Source: Emydura subglobosa
Taxonomy: Eukaryota > Chordata > Testudines > Chelidae
NCBI GenBank assembly: GCA_007922225.1
Contig: ML679961.1
Coordinates: 79,908,798-79,972,797 of the forward strand
Direction of reading: 5' to 3'
Length of the DNA stretch: 64,000 bases
Shown: positions 59,870 through 64,000 of the stretch, piece by piece
How the letters are laid out: each line of letters opens with the position of its first letter
How positions within the stretch are numbered: the stretch's first letter is position 1
Notes under the pieces: generated by a model
Seen by the model: only the letters and a program-made list of their open reading frames with translations
What the model was told of the DNA's origin: nothing
Databases searched by the model: none
Program-made: the position numbers and the translations under genes

Positions 59870-60630
59870 TTAGACTCATAGACTTTAAGGCCAGAAGAGA
59901 CCATCATGGTCATCTAGTCTAACCTCCTGCACATGTCAGGCCACAGCACCTCACCCACCCATTCCTGTAATAGACCCCCTAACCTCTGGCTGAGTTATTG
60001 AAGTCCTCAAATCATGACTTAAGGACTTCAAGTTACAGAGAATCCACCATTTTACACTAGTTTAAACTGGCAAGTGGCACGTGCCCCATGCTGCCAAGGA
60101 AGGCAAAAAAACCCCAAGTTCTCTGCCAATGTGACCCAGGGGAAAATTCCTTCCTGACCCCAAATATGGCAATCAATTAGACCCTGAGTATATGGGCAAG
60201 ACCCACCAGCTAGACCAGGAAATAATTCTCTGTAGTAACTCAGAGCCCTCCCCATCTAGTGTCCCATCATCAGTGTAGGCTCATGGCACGGTCCAGCCCG
60301 TGGCGTCGCGACCTTTCATCGGGCCCAGGCTCCGAGGAAAGCTACAGCACCTTGCTACAATCAGCCATTAGAGATATTTGCTGCTAGAAGTCACAGATCG
60401 GCTACATGCCATTGTAGGCAGTCTCATGATATGAACCCCTTCATAATCTTATCAAGTTCAGTCTGGAAGCCAGTTAGGTTTTTTGCCCTAACTGCTCCCC
60501 TTGGAAGGCTTTTCCAGAACTTACATTTCCCATAAATAAATGTATAAAATGTTAGATTGAAATGAAAGCAGTGGGAGCTAGGAGAAAAATATATGCAGCT
60601 CAGCTCATAGACCCACAAGGCTGGGGGGTG
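59870..60630 (-). mobile_element. CR1 LINE 3' region, copy D
   Basis: Left end AGACTCATAGACTTTAAGGCC and AGAGACCATCATGGTCATC is the reverse complement of a CR1 3' terminus. Further right are CCTTCCTGACCCCAAATATGG, TGCCATTGTAGGCAGTCTC and ATCTTATCAAGTTCAGTCTGG, standard blocks of this CR1 3' UTR and flanking sequence. Non-coding and 5'-truncated. Confidence 0.85.
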
Positions 60631-61019
60631 GCTCTGTAATTGCTGGTTGGCCTGTTGCTTGACCAGTCCTGGTTCTCTGTGAGTTTGGAACCAGCTGCAG
60701 GCTGAACGAGAGAATGTAGATGATGTTTGCCTTATTTACACAATGGTACCTGGGAAGCCCCTTGCTGTGTGGGTTTTGTGCAGTGAAACTCTAGGGCAAG
60801 TTACTAGCCTGCCCATCTAATATTGCCAGAGGGGGAGGAAAACTGCAGGCAGTGTGCAAAGGAGGAAAGGGACACTTTCAGTAAAGCCCTCATGATCAGT
60901 TCTCATTTGTGAATTTTTAAGCAGCAGGTAGAGAGTCCATACTGGGGAAAAGCAAAAAGCTAATGCAAAAAGACAATGGACTGAATAAATAGCTCTGCTG
61001 CTTTATACTTCTCTAGAGC

Positions 61020-61200
61020 TGAGGATCTCAAGGCATTAATACATTTATGTATTACACATCAGAGCACTTCCGAGGGTTAAGTAGCGTATGATCCTCATTT
61101 TACAGAAGGGGAAATTGAGGCCAAGAGGGGGTAAGTGACTTTTTACAAGATCTCAAGTCTCTAGTTTAGCTGGGAATAGGATCCAGATTTCCTGATTTAC
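61020..61200 (-). mobile_element. CORE/MIR-type SINE copy
   Basis: Plus-strand CCTCATTTTACAGAAGGGG, AAATTGAGGCCAAGAGGGGG, TAAGTGACTTTTTACAAGATC and GGAATAGGATCCAGATTTC match the reverse complement of the MIR core. Confidence 0.8.
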
Positions 61201-62307
61201 ATGAAGTTACTCTAGGGCTGAATTTGGTACATTGAATTCATCCTCAAATTAAAATGTATAAAATTAAATGTATATAATAATTTTATATATTTATTTGCAA
61301 GTAAATTGTCTGTAGATAATTAATAGCTATTTACATTTAGGCCATAATTCATGCCTGAGGCTTTATTACAAATTAGGGGAAATTACCTTTGCAATTACAT
61401 GTGGCAGGACCATCATTTCTTAATATTCCAAGAGGAATTCAACTCTGACTGAAGTCAGTCACAAAACTAGTTAGGTTTAATAAAATGGTATTTTCATTTT
61501 ACCATGGAATTCCCTATACTTCAGAAACCTCAGTGAGGTACTACTTTCCTTCTATTATTATGGCAAAATGTAGCAAAAATGATTAACTTTATGTGCAACA
61601 GCCACATCATTTTTTTTTTAAATATCATATCTTGCATCTAAGTAACATCTTTCATCCCAGAGACCTCAAAGTGCTTGACATAAGAACATAAGTGGCCATA
61701 CTGGGTCAGACCAATGGGTCCATCAAGCCCAGTATCCTGTCTTCTCACAGTGGCCAGTGCCAGATGCTTCAGAGGAAATGAACAGAACAGGAAAATTATC
61801 GAGAGATCTATCCTCTGTCATCCAGTCCCAGCTTCTGGCAGTTGGAGGTTTAGGGAAACAGAGAGCATGTGGTTGCATCCCTGACTATCTTGGCTAATAG
61901 CCATTGATAGATCTATGAACTTATCTAATTCTTTTTTGAACACAGTTATACTTTTGGCCTTCACAGCATCCCCTGGCAACAAGTTCCACAGGATGACTGT
62001 GCACTGTGTGAAGAAATACTTCCTTTTGTTTGTTTTAAACTTGCTGCCTGTTACTTTCATTGGGTGACCACCAGTTCTTGTGGTATGTGAAGGAGTAAAT
62101 TACACTTACTTTCTACACACCATTCACGATTTTATAGACCTCTATTGTATCCCGTCTTAGTCGTCTCTTTCCAAGATGAAAAGTCCTAGACTTTTTAATC
62201 TCGCCTCATACAGAACTGTTTCATACCTCCATCATTTTTGTTGCTCTTCTCTGTACCTTTCCCAATTCTAATATCTCTTTTGTGAGATGGGGTGACCAGA
62301 ACTGCAT

Positions 62308-62576
62308 TCAGTATTGAAGGTGTGGGCGTCCCAAAGGTTTATATAGTGGCATTATGATACTTTCTGTTTTATTATCTATCTTTTTTCCTAACATTCTGTC
62401 AGCTTTTTTGAGTGCTGCTGCACACTGCGTGGATGTTTCCAGCAAACTCTCCACAATGACTCTAAGCTCTCTTTCTTGAGTGGTAACAGCCAATTTAGCT
62501 CCGTCATTTTGTATGTATAGTTGGGATCATGTTGTCCAATGTGCATTACTTTGTATTTATCAACATTGAATTTCAT
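62308..62576 (-). pseudogene. CR1 RT C-terminal remnant (copy E)
   Basis: Overlapping fragments contain MKFNVDKYKVMHIGQHDPNY and, in another frame, MAVTTQERELRVIVESLLET. They match copy A's fragments at nearly every residue. A frameshift separates the two parts in both copies, probably inherited from the source element or at a common decay site. Confidence 0.88.
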
Positions 62577-63047
62577 CTGCCAGTTTGTTGCCCTGTCATC
62601 CAGTTTTGTGAGATCCCTTTGTAATTCTTATCAGTCAACTTTAGACTCAACTATCTTGAGTAATTGTGTACCTTCTGCAAATTGTCCCACCCCCTGATTC
62701 CCCCTTTTCCCAGAAAATGAATACATTGAACAGTACTTGTTTCCTGGGGGACACCACTCTACCTTTCTCCGCTGCGAAAACTAACCATTTATTCCTACCC
62801 TTTGTTTCCTGTCTTTTAACCTGTTACTGATCCATGAAAGGATCTTCCCTCTTATTCCATGACTGTTTACTTTGCTTAAGAGTCCAACTTTGGTGTTGGA
62901 TGTTGTGAAAGGCTTTCTGAAAGTCCAGGTAAACTATATCAGTTGGATCACCCTTGTCCACATGCTTGTTGACACCCTCAAAGAATTCTAATAGATTGGT
63001 GAAGCATACTACCTTTTACAAAAACTGTTTCGACTGTTCATCTATGT

Positions 63048-63198
63048 GCAGGACCCAAGTATAATTTTTTTGGGCCGGTACAAACTTGTAACACGTGCCC
63101 CTTCCCATACACATAATGGGGGTTGCAGCCTGGGCTGGGCCCCACAGGGCTTCCGGGCCCAGGTAAAGTGTATCCTCCCCCCACCATGTGGGGGCCGT
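63048..63198. mobile_element. Unclassified ~150-bp insertion in CR1 copy E
   Basis: Absent from copy A at the homologous place. CR1 text stops at GTTCATCTATGT and resumes at CCGATCATTCTGTTC. A similar word (TCTATGT and TCTATATGT) lies at both edges, a possible diverged target duplication. The interior contains GGGCCGGTACAAACTTG and GGGCTGGGCCCCACAGGGC. No terminal inverted repeat is clear. Confidence 0.55.
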
Positions 63199-64000
63199 CT
63201 ATATGTCCGATCATTCTGTTCTTTACTATAGTTTCAACCAGTTTTCCTGATTCTGAAGTTAGGGTTACCAGCCTGTAATTGCCAGGAGTGCCTCTGGAGC
63301 CTTTTTTTAAAAATAGGTGTTACATTAGGTATCCTCCAGGCATTTGATATAGAGACTGATTTAAGCGATAGGTTACATAGCACAGTTAGTAGTTCTGCAA
63401 TTTTATATCTGCGTTCCTTCAGAAATCTTGGGTGAATACCATCTGGGCCTCGTGACTTATTACCGTTTAATTTATTAATTCATTCCAAAACCTCCTCTAA
63501 CTGACACCTCAATCTAGGATAGTTTCTCTGATTTGCTATGTAAACAGAATGGCTCAGGCGTGGCAATTTCCCTCATGTTTTCTGCAGTGAAGGCTGATGC
63601 AAAAAATTTGATACAGCTTCTCCCCAATTATCTTGTTTTCCCTGAGTGGTCCTTTAGCACCTTGATCATCTAGTGCTCCCACTGATTGTCTGGCAGGCTT
63701 CCTGCTTCTGATGTACTTTAAAAAAAAAAAATTGCTTTTCATTTTTGTGTCTTTTGCTAGTTACTCATTCAATTATTTTTTGGCCTGCCTAATTATATTT
63801 TTACACTTGACTCGCCAACGTTTATGCTCCGTTCTATTTTCCTCAATTGGATTTGACTTCCAATTTTGAAAGGATGCCTTTTTGCCTCTAACTTCCTTTT
63901 TTACACAGTGGTTTGTCATGGTGACATTTTTTGGTCCTCTTACTGTTCTTTTTTTTATTTGGGATATAAATTTAATTTGAGCCTCTATTATGGTGTTTTA

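Larger units (their letters stand above)
61680..64000 (-). mobile_element. CR1 LINE, copy E (runs off the right edge)
   Basis: Same subfamily as copy A. It begins with AAGAACATAAGTGGCCATACT and CAGTGGCCAGTGCCAGATGC, continues through RT sequence, and is still in CR1 at the last base (GCCTCTATTATGGTGTTTTA). A ~150-bp foreign segment at about 63048-63198 interrupts it. The 5' end lies outside the window. Confidence 0.93.

Noticed and set aside
1..64000. Search for CRISPR arrays, operons, phage or toxin systems
   Set aside because: The sequence is vertebrate, with spliced genes and amniote repeats; nothing prokaryotic is present.

Overview
The window is vertebrate nuclear DNA, most likely from a turtle, with a crocodilian as second choice. 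The single recognisable host gene is the homeobox gene DBX1. Everything else that can be identified is amniote repeat DNA: CR1 LINEs of several subfamilies, CORE/MIR-type SINE remnants, hAT and Tourist-like MITEs, a PIF/Harbinger transposase relic, a second LINE clade and two LTR-type insertions. The organism call rests on this repeat mix and is an inference.

Region 1 (1-7300): DBX1 lies on the minus strand with four coding exons (6994-6613, 5985-5884, 3737-3535, 2475-2098). The joins keep frame and give a predicted 354-residue protein. The homeodomain is split by an intron between homeodomain positions 44 and 45. A TATAAA and two CCAAT boxes lie upstream, and paired AATAAA signals lie about 1.1 kb past the stop codon.

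Region 2 (7.3-15.2 kb): a block almost free of interspersed repeats, with retained CpGs around 9.8-10.75 kb, no convincing ORF, and only microsatellites and homopolymer runs. This is the kind of sequence usually seen around developmental transcription factor genes and is a good place to look for DBX1 enhancers.

Region 3 (15.2-64 kb): a repeat-rich intergenic desert with no host exon that I can support. In human, DBX1 is flanked by NAV2 on its 3' side and HTATIP2/PRMT3 on its 5' side. If synteny holds, this desert is the DBX1-HTATIP2 interval. All five recognised CR1 copies have their 3' end on the left (minus orientation). Several insertions are cleanly bounded by target-site duplications: an LTR-like element nested in CR1, and three hAT-type MITEs with 8-bp duplications. 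A short near-perfect hairpin (about 40041-40147) flanked by TA, and a palindromic structure of about 300 bp (about 41900-42190), are the most interesting uncatalogued structures.

There is no sign of a prokaryotic system, CRISPR array, tRNA or rRNA. No new multigene system is visible. The novelty here is in repeat structures and in the regulatory sequence around DBX1.
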